DNA of 64,000 bases, from assembly GCA_963736525.1 (NCBI GenBank), contig CAVTPF010000014.1:429783-493782 (forward strand), written 5' to 3'. How positions within the stretch are numbered: position 1 is the first letter of the stretch; each line of letters opens with the position of its first letter. The notes under the pieces are model-generated. The model worked only from the letters and a program-made list of their open reading frames with translations. It made no database searches and was not told the origin of the DNA. A program made the position numbers and the translations under genes. Shown here in pieces: positions 33,966 through 42,683 of the stretch. The stretch comes from Bog-473 sp963736525 (GTDB lineage: Bacteria > Actinomycetota > Acidimicrobiia > Acidimicrobiales > RAAP-2).

Positions 33966-34031
33966 GGGCGGTGGGCATCGAGGGCGTCGGCGGCGGGGTG
34001 TAGCGGGCCGGAGCCACGCCCGGTTCGTCGC

Positions 34032-36029
34032 TCAGCTTGCCGCGATGCCGACCATGGGCGCGTTCAACGGGTGGCCTCCCATGGAGCCGTAGAACGGCGC
34101 GTCGCCGAAGGTGAAGATGCCGCCGTCGGCGCCCTGCAGCCAGTAGCCGGCGCCGTCCCTCGTGGCGGCGATCCCGACGATGGGCGCGTTCAGGTTCGTG
34201 CCGATCATGGAGCCGTAGGGCGCCGCGTCGCCGAAGTTGGCCACGTTGCCGTTCGCGCTGGCCATCCAGTAGCCGCTGGAGCTGTGCGTGCCCACCAGCC
34301 CGGTGATGCGGTACCCACCCGGTGCGAAGGCAGGCTGCCCCTCCCACTGGGCATCGCCGTAGCTGTAGACCTGACCGTCCGAATCGACCAGCCAGTAGCC
34401 GCCGTCGAGGAAGGACGGGGCGGCGGCCGTGACCGGGTAGGTCAGGTTTTCACCGCCGGCGGACCCGTAGAACGAGGCGTCGCCGAAGGCGAAGACGCCC
34501 CCGTCGCTGGCGATCAGCCAGTAGCCCCGCCCATCGAGAGTGGGGATCATGCCGATGATGGGCCGGTTGAGCGTCATGCTGCCCGTCGATCCGTAGAAGC
34601 CGGCGTCGCCGAACGCGAACACGCCGCCGTCGCTGGCCACCAGCCAGTACCCGCCGCGGTCCGGGGTGGGCGCCATGCCGACGACGGGCCGATTGAGCTT
34701 CAGGGAACCGGTCGATCCGTAGAAGTTGGCTCCGCCGAACGTGAAGACGCCCCCGTCGGCGGCGACCTGCCAGTAGCCCGGCGGGGGTAGGGGCGTCGAG
34801 GGACAGGTCGGGCTGGCGGCGGCGGAGGAGCCCCCGGCGGGATCGGGCGACAGCGACGGCACGGGCGGGCTGCCGCCCGTGCTGAACGTGAGATCGGCCA
34901 GGTACATGGGCCGGATGCCGCAGGCGAGGTAGCCGATGGTCGACCCCTGCCAGGCCGCGAAGGCCATGACGGTCTGCCCGGAGGGGAGGGAGTAGACGTT
35001 CGGACCGCCCGGGCCCGACATGCCCGGCGACGTGCTCAAGAGGGGGGCGGCGGTGGACTCGTCCGTGCACGGGGCGGCCGGACCGCTCGGGCACGAGGCC
35101 CAGCCGATACCGTAGGTCGAGGCACCTTCGTCGCTGCCGGCGTAGAAGAGGTAGTAGGCGTGGGCCGGTGTCTCCATCATGTTCGGTCCCTCGACGATGC
35201 CGTTCTGCCACGGCTCGTCGTCCGAGAGGATCTGGGTCGGTGTGGCAGCGGTGGGTGTCAGCAGGTTGGAGTTCAGCGGCACCGACCAGATGGAGGTGGT
35301 CTGTGGCGGCACGAGGTGGTTGCCGTCGTTCTTCCACAGCAGCCACGAGTTGCCGTTGTCGTCGGTGAAGATGTCGGGGTCGATGCTGCCGCCGGCCCCG
35401 GTCTGGCACTCCACGGGGCCCGATGATTGATCGGTGTAGGGACCGGCCGGATCGGCGACCGGCGCGGTGGCCACGCCGATGCACTGGTCGCCGGAGTCGG
35501 CGTCCGTCGCCGTGTAGTACATGACGAACTCGTTGGCTTGGCTGCTGTAGGCGACGCTGGGCGCCCACGTGTTGCCTTCCTGGGCCCAGCCCGGGAGGGC
35601 GGGAAGGGCGTCGAGGCTGGTCGGTATCCAGGTCGTGCCGTTGACCGACACCGACACCTGGATGTTGATGATGTGCCCCATCGCCGCAAAGTTCTGGGTG
35701 GCGAACCCGTAGTACACGCCGCCGTAGTGCAGGATGCTCGGGTCCGGGAAGTCGCCGGCATGGACGGGGGCCCAGTTGTTGCTCGAAGCGGCAGCCGGCG
35801 CGGCAGCGACCCCCGCCGTCGCGGCCACGGCGACGATCGAGAGGAGCGACGCGAAGAGAGCCGTCCGGACGGTCGACCGGTGGGCGAGGAACCGGCGGCC
35901 CAGTCGCTGCCGCAGGCCCGCGGTGGGGCGGCGCGGGTGCCGTCCGCTCGTGGAGCGGGGATGCAGCTGCCGGGTGCCGAATGGCAGGGGGGACACCGTC
36001 CTCCTTGTCGGGGTACGTGGTGCTGCCAT
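34032..36029 (-). CDS. Secreted GH43-like glycosidase domain with six DGGVF repeats
   Basis: A 665-residue protein. A long Arg-rich N-region with RTALFASLLSIVAVAATAG is the signal segment (about 56-75). The catalytic part resembles glycoside hydrolase family 43 (five-bladed propeller): the base Asp is in HAGDFPDPSILHYGGVYYGF, the second acid in GSIDPDIFTDDNGNSWLL, and the third in GIVEGPNMMETPAHAYYLFY. These fit beta-xylosidase/arabinanase-type enzymes. A Pro-rich linker leads to six DGGVF repeats such as GYWLVASDGGVFAFGDAG; the protein ends right after the sixth PMVGIAAS. The repeats may anchor or target the enzyme. Substrate specificity is not readable. Confidence 0.88.
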   Translation of the reverse strand: MAAPRTPTRRTVSPLPFGTRQLHPRSTSGRHPRRPTAGLRQRLGRRFLAHRSTVRTALFASLLSIVAVAATAGVAAAPAAASSNNWAPVHAGDFPDPSILHYGGVYYGFATQNFAAMGHIINIQVSVSVNGTTWIPTSLDALPALPGWAQEGNTWAPSVAYSSQANEFVMYYTATDADSGDQCIGVATAPVADPAGPYTDQSSGPVECQTGAGGSIDPDIFTDDNGNSWLLWKNDGNHLVPPQTTSIWSVPLNSNLLTPTAATPTQILSDDEPWQNGIVEGPNMMETPAHAYYLFYAGSDEGASTYGIGWASCPSGPAAPCTDESTAAPLLSTSPGMSGPGGPNVYSLPSGQTVMAFAAWQGSTIGYLACGIRPMYLADLTFSTGGSPPVPSLSPDPAGGSSAAASPTCPSTPLPPPGYWQVAADGGVFTFGGANFYGSTGSLKLNRPVVGMAPTPDRGGYWLVASDGGVFAFGDAGFYGSTGSMTLNRPIIGMIPTLDGRGYWLIASDGGVFAFGDASFYGSAGGENLTYPVTAAAPSFLDGGYWLVDSDGQVYSYGDAQWEGQPAFAPGGYRITGLVGTHSSSGYWMASANGNVANFGDAAPYGSMIGTNLNAPIVGIAATRDGAGYWLQGADGGIFTFGDAPFYGSMGGHPLNAPMVGIAAS

Positions 36030-36165
36030 GCCTCGCGTCCGGCATCATGCTATCGAGCCACGCCGGAGAGTTCTTTCGAACTTGCCCGAATTTGGTTACG
36101 GTCGTGTTTCGTCGACCGCGCGACGGCTGCTGACGTGTGCGGACGACGCGACGAAGGGAAGCACC

Positions 36166-36615
36166 ATGACCGAGTTCCGCCAGGGCCTTGTCGACGGCGG
36201 GTTCAAACTGTTGAACCTGATGCACAAAGCGCTCCTGCGGGCGACCGGAGGGCGGTGGCCCAATGACCTGCGAGGCATGCCCGGGGTCGAACTGCACACC
36301 ATCGGGAACAAGACGGGCCGCCGACGCTCGACCATGCTCACCTCTCCCATCCACGACGAGAACCGGGTGGTCCTGGTCGCCTCGAAGGGTGGCGACGACC
36401 GCGATCCCCAGTGGTACCGAAACCTCGTGGCCAATCCGGACGTGGAGATCACGATGCACGGTCAGACCCGCACGATGCGGGCCCGGACGGCGTCCGCCGA
36501 CGAGAAGGCGGCGCTGTGGCCCGACATCGTGGCCGCCTACAAGGGCTACGGCGACTATCAGCAGCGGAGCAGCCGTGAATTGCCGGTTGTGATCTGCGAG
36601 CCCCGCTCGTCCTGA
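36166..36615 (+). CDS. Deazaflavin-dependent nitroreductase family protein (Ddn type)
   Basis: A 149-residue F420-binding split-barrel protein. It has the GVELHTIGNKTGRRRSTML segment near 40-58 and VLVASKGGDDRDPQWYRNL near 69-87, followed by ANPDVEITMHGQTRTMRART, all characteristic of the Ddn/FGD-type deazaflavin family. ATG 36166 has an AAGGGAAG element eight bases upstream. The family reduces quinones or nitro compounds or acts on small ketones with F420H2. It is separated from the next operon by an inverted repeat (36624-36660). Confidence 0.92.
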   Translation: MTEFRQGLVDGGFKLLNLMHKALLRATGGRWPNDLRGMPGVELHTIGNKTGRRRSTMLTSPIHDENRVVLVASKGGDDRDPQWYRNLVANPDVEITMHGQTRTMRARTASADEKAALWPDIVAAYKGYGDYQQRSSRELPVVICEPRSS

Positions 36616-36623
36616 TGTTCAGG

Positions 36624-36660
36624 GGCACCGGTCGAGCCTGAGCACACGGGCGCCGGTGCC
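36624..36660. other. Inverted repeat between the Ddn-type gene and the YbjQ operon
   Basis: GGCACCGG (36624-36631) and CCGGTGCC (36653-36660) are perfect inverted arms around a 21-base loop. No T-rich tail follows, so it is not a clear intrinsic terminator. It could be a terminator of another kind, or a leader hairpin of the operon that starts at 36684. Confidence 0.45.
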
Positions 36661-36683
36661 AGGTGCGGGGAGGTGGCGGTACG

Positions 36684-37157
36684 ATGCGGCCAATGTCGAT
36701 GGAGCCCGCCGGCTCACCAATTGAAGACGTGCAGGCAGGGACGGGACCCGAACCGAGCCCGGGGGCGGTGGGCCCCGCCTTCGACCTGAGCATGGCGGTG
36801 TCGCAGCTGGCGTCGAACAGCACGGACCTGCGGATCATGCTGAAGCTTCTCGTCGCGCAGCTGGCCGAGGTGTTGGGAGACCGGATCGTGGTCGAACGAG
36901 CGGGCCGGCTGCGCAAGTCCGACGACATCAAGTCGGTGCGGATCACGCTCGGGGACGACACCCTCGAAGCCCTGGTCGAGGGGGCCTCGGTGCGCTGCAC
37001 CATCGGCCACTCCTCAGGGGGCATCCGCATCCGCAGCGAGCAGGTCGGCATGGACGTCTGGCTCACCCGGCTCCTCACCACCCTGCAATCGGAAGCCGCC
37101 CACAGCGAGCAAACCCGCCTCGCTCTCGAGAACATCGTGATCGGAGGTCCCACGTGA
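36684..37157 (+). CDS. Hypothetical protein, first gene of the YbjQ-repeat operon
   Basis: A 157-residue protein with no recognised family. After a variable Pro/Gly-rich first 35 residues it has SMAVSQLASNSTDLRIMLKL, LAEVLGDRIVVERAGRLRKS and an Ile/Arg-rich RITLGDDTLEALVEG and GIRIRSEQVGMDVWLTRLL, ending in a helix. ATG 36684 is preferred because GGGGAGGTGG lies eight bases before it; ATG 36693 and 36699 are alternatives. It overlaps the next gene by four bases (GTGA), so it is the head of the operon and a likely partner of the YbjQ-domain proteins. Confidence 0.75.
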   Translation: MRPMSMEPAGSPIEDVQAGTGPEPSPGAVGPAFDLSMAVSQLASNSTDLRIMLKLLVAQLAEVLGDRIVVERAGRLRKSDDIKSVRITLGDDTLEALVEGASVRCTIGHSSGGIRIRSEQVGMDVWLTRLLTTLQSEAAHSEQTRLALENIVIGGPT

Positions 37158-37978
37158 CCGAGCAGTCGTCGGAACCGCAGGCGTCGACCGAGCCGCACGA
37201 CCTCCCCAAGGACGCGGCGCACCGTCTGGAGGAGCTGGAGCACGGCCTCTTCACGTCAGACCTGTCGGTGAACGAGTTCCTCCTGGTCAAAGAGGCCGGG
37301 TTCCATCCGCTGGGCTTCGTGATGGGCTCGTCGATCTACCACATCGGGATCCAGACCCGGAAGTGGGGCGAGAGCCAGGAACTGGCCAAGCTGACCGAGG
37401 CCATGTACACGGCACGGGAGCTGGCGATGAACCGGATGGAGGAAGAAGCAGAGGAGCTCGGCGCCGATGGCGTCGTCGGCGTGCGCCTCGACGTCAACTA
37501 CTACGAGTGGGGTAACGACTCGGCCGAGTTCATCGCGTTCGGCACCGCGGTGAAGGCCGAGGACGGAAAGTCCTATCGCAATGCCCTCGGCAAGCCCTTC
37601 ACGTCGGACCTGTCCGGCCAGGACTTCTGGACCCTGATGCAGACCGGGCACGTGCCGCAGGCGCTCGTCATGGGTACGTGCGTGTTCCACATCGCGCACC
37701 GCAAGCTCACCCAGGCGCTCGGCTCCATGGGTCAGAACGTGGAGCTGCCCAACTTCACCCAGGCCCTCTACGAGGCCCGGGAGCTGGCCATGACACGCAT
37801 GCAGGACGAGGCAGGGCGGCTCAATGCCAGCGGCATCGTGGGCGTCCGTCTGGAGGAGAAGTCGCACCAGTGGGGCTCGCACACCATTGAGTTCTTGGCG
37901 TTGGGAACGGCCGTGACCAAGGGCACCGGCGAGGTCACGCTTCCGAAGCCGATCACCATCATTTCGCTCGACAACTGA
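37154..37978 (+). CDS. Tandem YbjQ (heavy-metal-binding fold) protein 1
   Basis: A 274-residue protein with two YbjQ-like domains, about 30-140 and 150-262. Each starts with a short module of the form LFTSDLSVNEFLLVKEAGFH or FTSDLSGQDFWTLMQTGHVP, followed by GFVMGSSIYHIG/ALVMGTCVFHIA, and ends with ...GVVGVRLDVNYYEWGNDSAE and ...GIVGVRLEEKSHQWGSHTIE. YbjQ domains form pentameric rings in solved members, and metal binding has been proposed but not proven for the family. GTG 37154 overlaps the previous stop. No signal peptide was seen, so it is probably cytosolic. Confidence 0.83.
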   Translation: MTEQSSEPQASTEPHDLPKDAAHRLEELEHGLFTSDLSVNEFLLVKEAGFHPLGFVMGSSIYHIGIQTRKWGESQELAKLTEAMYTARELAMNRMEEEAEELGADGVVGVRLDVNYYEWGNDSAEFIAFGTAVKAEDGKSYRNALGKPFTSDLSGQDFWTLMQTGHVPQALVMGTCVFHIAHRKLTQALGSMGQNVELPNFTQALYEARELAMTRMQDEAGRLNASGIVGVRLEEKSHQWGSHTIEFLALGTAVTKGTGEVTLPKPITIISLDN

Positions 37979-38907
37979 TGAGCGAAGGAGACGGCGGCGA
38001 CGCTGGCCACGCGGCGGGCGACCTCCCCGAGGCGGCGCTCCGTCGCCTGGAATCGACTGCCTTCTCGTCCGGCTTGACGGTGCCCGACTTTGCCGCCTGC
38101 CTCGAGCTCGGGCTGCAGCCCGTGGCTCTCGTCCAGGGCTTCTGCGTCATGCAGTGGGGCTGGTACGGCCCGGGCTCGGGCTCCATGCGCGGCCTGTCGC
38201 CCTACGCGCTCGGCCCGCAGGCCGCGGGAGCCTACAGCGAGACCTACCGGTGCCCCCACGGGTTCGTGTCGAACGAGCACCGGTCCTGGGGCCAGAACCT
38301 CGAGCAGCCCTGGGTGGAGGAGGCATGGGCCCAGGGGTACGGGACCGCGTACGGGCGGATGCTCGAGGAGGCCACCGCCCACGGTGCCCACGGCGTCATC
38401 GGGGTCGTCGACCGGGTATCCAACGTCGCCGATACCGGGACGACCGAGTTCCACTTCTTGGGCACCGCGATCACCGTCGAGGGCGGGCCACCGCCGGCCG
38501 GTGGGGTGCCGTGGACCACGTATCTCGCCGGGCAGCGGTTGACCAAGTCCATTGCGTCGGGCTTCATGCCCGTGGCGGTGGTGGCCGCCTTGGCGTCGGT
38601 GCGCGTGTGGGCCTACTGCATGACCGAGTACTTCATGGACGGCACCATGGGCTGGGGGGTGCCGGCGGGACCCCAACTGGTCGAGCAGGTGAGCAGGGCC
38701 CACATGGCCGTGCGCCAGCTGGCTCGCAAGCACGTACGCCAGCAGCTGGTCGGAGACGAGCTCCACGGCGCGACCATCGACGTCGTCACGAGGGAGCTGT
38801 CCCAGGGCGACGAGGTCATCGACTGCACGCTGCGCGGCAACCGGGTCCGCCGCTTCAAGGACTTCGACCAGGTCACGCTGCCACGACCCACGGTGCGCCT
38901 CGCGTGA
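37978..38907 (+). CDS. Tandem YbjQ-like protein 2
   Basis: A 309-residue protein with the same two-domain layout. The first module reads FSSGLTVPDFAACLELGLQP followed by ALVQGFCVMQWGWYG, with an inserted segment around residues 60-100 rich in Trp and Tyr. GAHGVIGVVDRVSNV resembles the conserved domain end. The second half (LTKSIASGFMPVAVVAALAS) is more diverged. ATG 37978 shares its A with the TGA stop of the previous gene (TGATG), implying coupling. The Cys residues at about 54, 86 and 211 could bind metal, but no fixed site is shown. Confidence 0.76.
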   Translation: MSEGDGGDAGHAAGDLPEAALRRLESTAFSSGLTVPDFAACLELGLQPVALVQGFCVMQWGWYGPGSGSMRGLSPYALGPQAAGAYSETYRCPHGFVSNEHRSWGQNLEQPWVEEAWAQGYGTAYGRMLEEATAHGAHGVIGVVDRVSNVADTGTTEFHFLGTAITVEGGPPPAGGVPWTTYLAGQRLTKSIASGFMPVAVVAALASVRVWAYCMTEYFMDGTMGWGVPAGPQLVEQVSRAHMAVRQLARKHVRQQLVGDELHGATIDVVTRELSQGDEVIDCTLRGNRVRRFKDFDQVTLPRPTVRLA

Positions 38908-39809
38908 GCACCGGCACGAACGGCGGGCCCAGCACCGGGACGACGGCGAAGGACGTGCGTGCCGAGATGCTCCAAGGAGCCAGGACCCTGGCCACCGCGG
39001 CACCCCCGTCGAAAGCGCGCGGCATCACCTCGGACCTCTCGGTCGACGAGGCGCTCCTGTTGCATGCCGCCGGCTGGGAACCCCTCGATCTGGTGTGCGG
39101 GGTGGCCGTGGTGTCGGTGCCGGTGGGGGTGTGGAACTGGGGGAGGGGGGCGATCTCGCTCGCATCGGACGCCCATGACGCAGCCGTGGACCAGGCGTCC
39201 CGGCAGCTGCGCGGCGAGTGCGGCAAGGTGCGCGGCCACGGTGTCGTGGGCGTGCGGGTCGAGGTGTCGGTACGCACGCATCACATCGACGTGGAGCTCG
39301 TCGGCACGGCGGTGCGGCCCATCGACGGGAAGGACGCCCGGGGTGCCGATGCGGCGCAGGCGATGCCGTTCGTGTCCGACCTCTCGGCACGCGACTTCAC
39401 GCTGCTGCAACGGGCCGGGTGGATGCCCGTCGGTCTCGCGTTCGGCGCCAGCTTCGTCTACGCGCCCCGGCGCACTGCCGGTACGGCCATGAAGCAGACC
39501 ACGCAGAACGTCGAGCTGACCAATTACACCGAAGCCATGTACTCCGCCCGGGAGTCCGCCATGGAGAAGATGCAACGCTCCGCGCTCCGCGTCGGGGGGC
39601 AGGGGGTCGTCGAGGTGAAGGTCACCGAGGGCCCGATGAGCTTCGCCCGCCACGCCGTTGGCTTCACGGCCTGGGGCACGGCCGTCACGTTGGTGGCCGA
39701 GGCACACCAGTTCGTCCGTCCCGAAGTCGTGCTGCCGTTGGACGACGCGGTGGTCACCTTCGAGGCCGAAAGCCTGCGCGGGGGTGGGGGAGGAGGTCGG
39801 CGCCGGTGA
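38904..39809 (+). CDS. Tandem YbjQ-like protein 3
   Basis: A 301-residue protein with two YbjQ-like domains. The modules read ITSDLSVDEALLLHAAGWEP and FVSDLSARDFTLLQRAGWMP, each followed by a strand pair and an EAMYSARESAMEKMQRSA-type helix. RGHGVVGVRVEVSV and GGQGVVEVKVTEG are the domain-end strands. The last ten residues are Gly/Arg-rich. GTG 38904 overlaps the previous stop by four bases. The third member of the set shows that the operon has diversified, not merely duplicated, this protein. Confidence 0.8.
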   Translation: MSTGTNGGPSTGTTAKDVRAEMLQGARTLATAAPPSKARGITSDLSVDEALLLHAAGWEPLDLVCGVAVVSVPVGVWNWGRGAISLASDAHDAAVDQASRQLRGECGKVRGHGVVGVRVEVSVRTHHIDVELVGTAVRPIDGKDARGADAAQAMPFVSDLSARDFTLLQRAGWMPVGLAFGASFVYAPRRTAGTAMKQTTQNVELTNYTEAMYSARESAMEKMQRSALRVGGQGVVEVKVTEGPMSFARHAVGFTAWGTAVTLVAEAHQFVRPEVVLPLDDAVVTFEAESLRGGGGGGRRR

Positions 39810-40219
39810 GCAGCGGGACGGACTGGGATGCGTGGGCGCGTGCCTACGAGGCCGTGAACGGAGCGGAGGAATTCGCCGCCCTCTTCGCACCGGGCGGCGT
39901 CTTCAGCGACCCGGTGACCCCCTGGACCACCGACGTGCGCAAGGTTGCCCGCGACACCGACGCCATCTTCCCCGACTGGGCGCAGCGGATCGACCGTATC
40001 CGGGGTGGCGACGACTGGGCCGTGTTCGAGTGGACCGGCACCGGCACGTTCAAGACCGGGGACGGCCCGGGGATCCCCATCACCATGCAAGGGGCGACGG
40101 TGATCGACGTGGACAACGAGGGAGGGGTCACGTCGTGGCGCGACTACCTCGACACGAACGAGCCGACCCAGCAGATTCAGGCCGGTCTGGAGGACCGGGC
40201 GGAGGGCACGTCTGGCTGA
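39806..40219 (+). CDS. SnoaL/NTF2-like protein, last gene of the YbjQ operon
   Basis: A 137-residue protein of the NTF2-like cone fold. WDAWARAYEAVNGAEEFAAL is the first helix pair, LFAPGGVFSDPVTPWTT the first strand, and DDWAVFEWTGTGTFKTGDG with TMQGATVIDVDNEGGVTSWR the later sheet. GTG 39806 overlaps the previous stop (GTGA). Such small proteins can be isomerases, cyclases or binding proteins; the pocket residues were not assigned. It may be a partner enzyme of the YbjQ set or a passenger gene. Confidence 0.82.
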   Translation: MSSGTDWDAWARAYEAVNGAEEFAALFAPGGVFSDPVTPWTTDVRKVARDTDAIFPDWAQRIDRIRGGDDWAVFEWTGTGTFKTGDGPGIPITMQGATVIDVDNEGGVTSWRDYLDTNEPTQQIQAGLEDRAEGTSG

Positions 40220-40249
40220 GCCGAGCCGTCAGCGTCCCCCCACGCGGCG

Positions 40250-41335
40250 TCAGGCCTGCTCGGCCACCGCCTTCACATGGGCCATGCGGGCGTCGCGGAC
40301 CTCGTCGTACTGCTGGGCCGCCTTCTCGTCGTCCGCCATTTCGGCGTCGATGTCGGCGTCGGCGAAGCCGATCACCCCCATCTCCTCGAACGCCGAGCGA
40401 ACCCTGGGGCCCCACAGGCCGATGTCGCGCAGGATGGGCACGATCCGCATGAAGAGGAAGCTGCGGAACACCCGAAGCGTCTCGCTGTGCTCGACGTAGG
40501 CGGCGATCTCGCTGGGTAGCCCGAGACGCTCCCACACCTCCTCGCCGAGGAAACGGTCGCGCATGCGATAGCAGGCCTCGATACAGAACTCCTCCCGGTC
40601 GTCGCGCTCCGCTTGCGTGAGCTGGGGGTAGTAGTCGCGCAACGCCAGACGCCCGAACATGACGTGCCGGGCCTCGTCCTGCATGACGTAGGCGTTGAGT
40701 GCCTTGGCCAGCGGCTCCTGGGCGTTGTTGCGGATGACGCCGAAGGCGGCCAGCGCGAGCCCTTCAATCAGGACCTGCATGCCGAGATACGTCATGTCCC
40801 AGCGGCTGTCCGCGATGACGTCGTCGAGCAGGCTCTTGAGGTTCTTGTTGAGCGGGTACACCATCTGCACCTTCTCGTGCAGGTAGCGGCTGTACACCTC
40901 GACGTGGCGCGCCTCGTCGATCACCTGCGTGGCCGCGTAGAACTTCGAGTCCATGTCGGGCACCGTCTGCACGATCTTGGCGGTGCAGATGAGGGCGCCC
41001 TGCTCACCGTGCATGAACTGGCTGAAGCGCCAGGCCTCGGTGTGCCGGCGCAGCTCGCCCTTCTCCTTGTCGGTCATCTTGTCCCACCACTCGGTGCCGA
41101 AGATGGGGACCATCTCGTCGGGCATGCCGACGGGGTTGGTCAGGTCGACGTCCTGGTTCCAGTCGAGGCGATCGCTGCCGATCCACTGTCGACGCGTGCC
41201 CTTGTCGTAGAGCCGGAGGAGTTGCTCACGACCGCCCATGTAGTCGAAGTCGAACATGGTGGTCGCCGGGGACTCGATGCCCCACTTCGGCTCGAAACCG
41301 AGTTCCGAGTCGGTGATGGATGGGCTGGTGGCCAT
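40250..41335 (-). CDS. Ferritin-like diiron protein
   Basis: A 361-residue four-helix diiron protein. The metal ligands can be placed in RFSQFMHGEQGALICTAKIV (first Glu), IDEARHVEVYSRYL (Glu and His), QVLIEGLALAAFG (Glu) and VMQDEARHVMFGRLAL (Glu and His). The layout resembles AurF-like N-oxygenases or acyl-chain desaturase relatives of the ferritin-like superfamily. ATG 41335 is supported by AAGGGGGG before it; ATG 41383 would add a 16-residue extension without a ribosome binding site. The substrate is unknown. A related but distinct acyl-ACP desaturase lies at 58225-59106. Confidence 0.87.
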   Translation of the reverse strand: MATSPSITDSELGFEPKWGIESPATTMFDFDYMGGREQLLRLYDKGTRRQWIGSDRLDWNQDVDLTNPVGMPDEMVPIFGTEWWDKMTDKEKGELRRHTEAWRFSQFMHGEQGALICTAKIVQTVPDMDSKFYAATQVIDEARHVEVYSRYLHEKVQMVYPLNKNLKSLLDDVIADSRWDMTYLGMQVLIEGLALAAFGVIRNNAQEPLAKALNAYVMQDEARHVMFGRLALRDYYPQLTQAERDDREEFCIEACYRMRDRFLGEEVWERLGLPSEIAAYVEHSETLRVFRSFLFMRIVPILRDIGLWGPRVRSAFEEMGVIGFADADIDAEMADDEKAAQQYDEVRDARMAHVKAVAEQA

Positions 41336-41413
41336 GCTGCCCCCCTTGGTCAGTGCGGTTTCAGCCGCGGCGTGATCCGCCACGACGCAACGCTACTCCT
41401 GGGGCTGGGCGAC

Positions 41414-41443
41414 GTCAGGTGGTGCTCAGTCAGGTGGTGCTCA
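41414..41443. repeat. Exact 15-base tandem duplication
   Basis: GTCAGGTGGTGCTCA occurs twice, at 41414-41428 and 41429-41443, and runs into the 3' end of the alcohol dehydrogenase gene (the stop of which is inside the second copy). The duplication may have shifted the 3' end of that gene. Confidence 0.9.
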
Positions 41444-42673
41444 GCGAAAATCGAACGCGACCTTTATGGCGCCGCTCTCCTCCTGGTTGGCCAACAGGCT
41501 GAAGGCCTCTCGCCATTGGTCGAGGCGGAAGGTGTGGGTGAGCATGCCGGTCATGTCGACCCGGCCCTGCTCGGCCAAGCGTAGGTAGTGGGCGATCCCG
41601 TGCATGCGGATGCCGTCGACCTCCTCGACACCGAAGGCGTTGGAGCCGACCCAGGAGATCTCCTTGAAATACAGCGGGGACCACTCCCAGCGTTCCGGGG
41701 CGTGGACGCCGCTCTTGACCATGGTGCCGCGTGTCTTGAGCAGCCGGACGCCGATCTCCGCGGTCTGCGCGGTCCCGACCGTGTCGTAGACCACGTCGAA
41801 GCCGCCCGGATGCGCCATGGGCAGCGCGTTGCCACCGAACTTCTGGAGAACACCGCCTGACCATGTGGCTGCCTCCTCGAGCAACTGTTCGACCGGGAAA
41901 GGGTCGACGATGTCGGCACCGAGCCGGCGCGCCAGGGCCGCCTGAGCCGGAAAACGCGCGACGACCAAGATTTCGACGTCGGGGTAGAGCGCGCGGACGA
42001 TCGCCGTGGCGCATGCTCCGAGCGCACCGCCGCCGTAGACCAGCACCTTCCCTCCGGGTGGCGGCGGGTGCCTGGTGACCGAGTGCAGCGATACGGCGAA
42101 CGGGTCGCCGAGCACGGCCACCTCGTCGCTCAGGCTGTCCGGAACAGGAATGAGCATCGACTCGTGCGCCGGGAGGTACTCGGCGAACCCACCGGGTGCG
42201 TCCTTCGACGTCCCCGTGTGGATACCCGCCGCGATCGGTCCCTCCGTGAAGTGCCAGCACAGGCTGTAGTCGCCCGCCCGGCACGACGCGCAGGGCGGGT
42301 CGATGCCCCGTGGTCCGCACGAGAGCCAGGGGTTGAGGACGACCCGTTGGCCCACCTCGAGCGTCGTCACCGCAGGCCCCACCTCGACGACATCTGCCAC
42401 GACCTCGTGGCCGAACACGGTCGGAAACGAGAAGTACCCGTTTAGCGCGCTGTCACCCAAATCGTCCCCGAAGTCCATGAAGACCATCTTGGCGTCGGAT
42501 CCGCAGATGCCGGTCAGGCGCGTCTGGGCCACCGCCCAGTCGTCTCGGACGAGCACGGGCCGCTCCAGGTCCTCCATGCGCATGGGTGTGCGTGAGAGCC
42601 CCACCATGAGGTGGTTGGACTCGTCCGGCGGCGTCCAGTGCTCGGGACGAACACCGTAGAGAAGACCTTGCAT
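41441..42673 (-). CDS. Zinc-dependent medium-chain alcohol dehydrogenase
   Basis: A 410-residue MDR enzyme. The catalytic zinc ligand Cys is in TRLTGICGSDAKMVF, His-Glu in FGHEVVADVVEVG, and a second structural Cys set in CGPRGIDPPCASCRAGDYSLC. The NAD(P) loop is VLVYGGGALGACATAIVRAL. Substrate-side residues differ from FDH and from threonine dehydrogenase. It follows the DUF4190-like gene by 10 bases on the same strand. The stop codon falls in a 15-base direct repeat (41414-41443). Confidence 0.92.
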   Translation of the reverse strand: MQGLLYGVRPEHWTPPDESNHLMVGLSRTPMRMEDLERPVLVRDDWAVAQTRLTGICGSDAKMVFMDFGDDLGDSALNGYFSFPTVFGHEVVADVVEVGPAVTTLEVGQRVVLNPWLSCGPRGIDPPCASCRAGDYSLCWHFTEGPIAAGIHTGTSKDAPGGFAEYLPAHESMLIPVPDSLSDEVAVLGDPFAVSLHSVTRHPPPPGGKVLVYGGGALGACATAIVRALYPDVEILVVARFPAQAALARRLGADIVDPFPVEQLLEEAATWSGGVLQKFGGNALPMAHPGGFDVVYDTVGTAQTAEIGVRLLKTRGTMVKSGVHAPERWEWSPLYFKEISWVGSNAFGVEEVDGIRMHGIAHYLRLAEQGRVDMTGMLTHTFRLDQWREAFSLLANQEESGAIKVAFDFR

Positions 42674-42683
42674 GCAGACGCTC

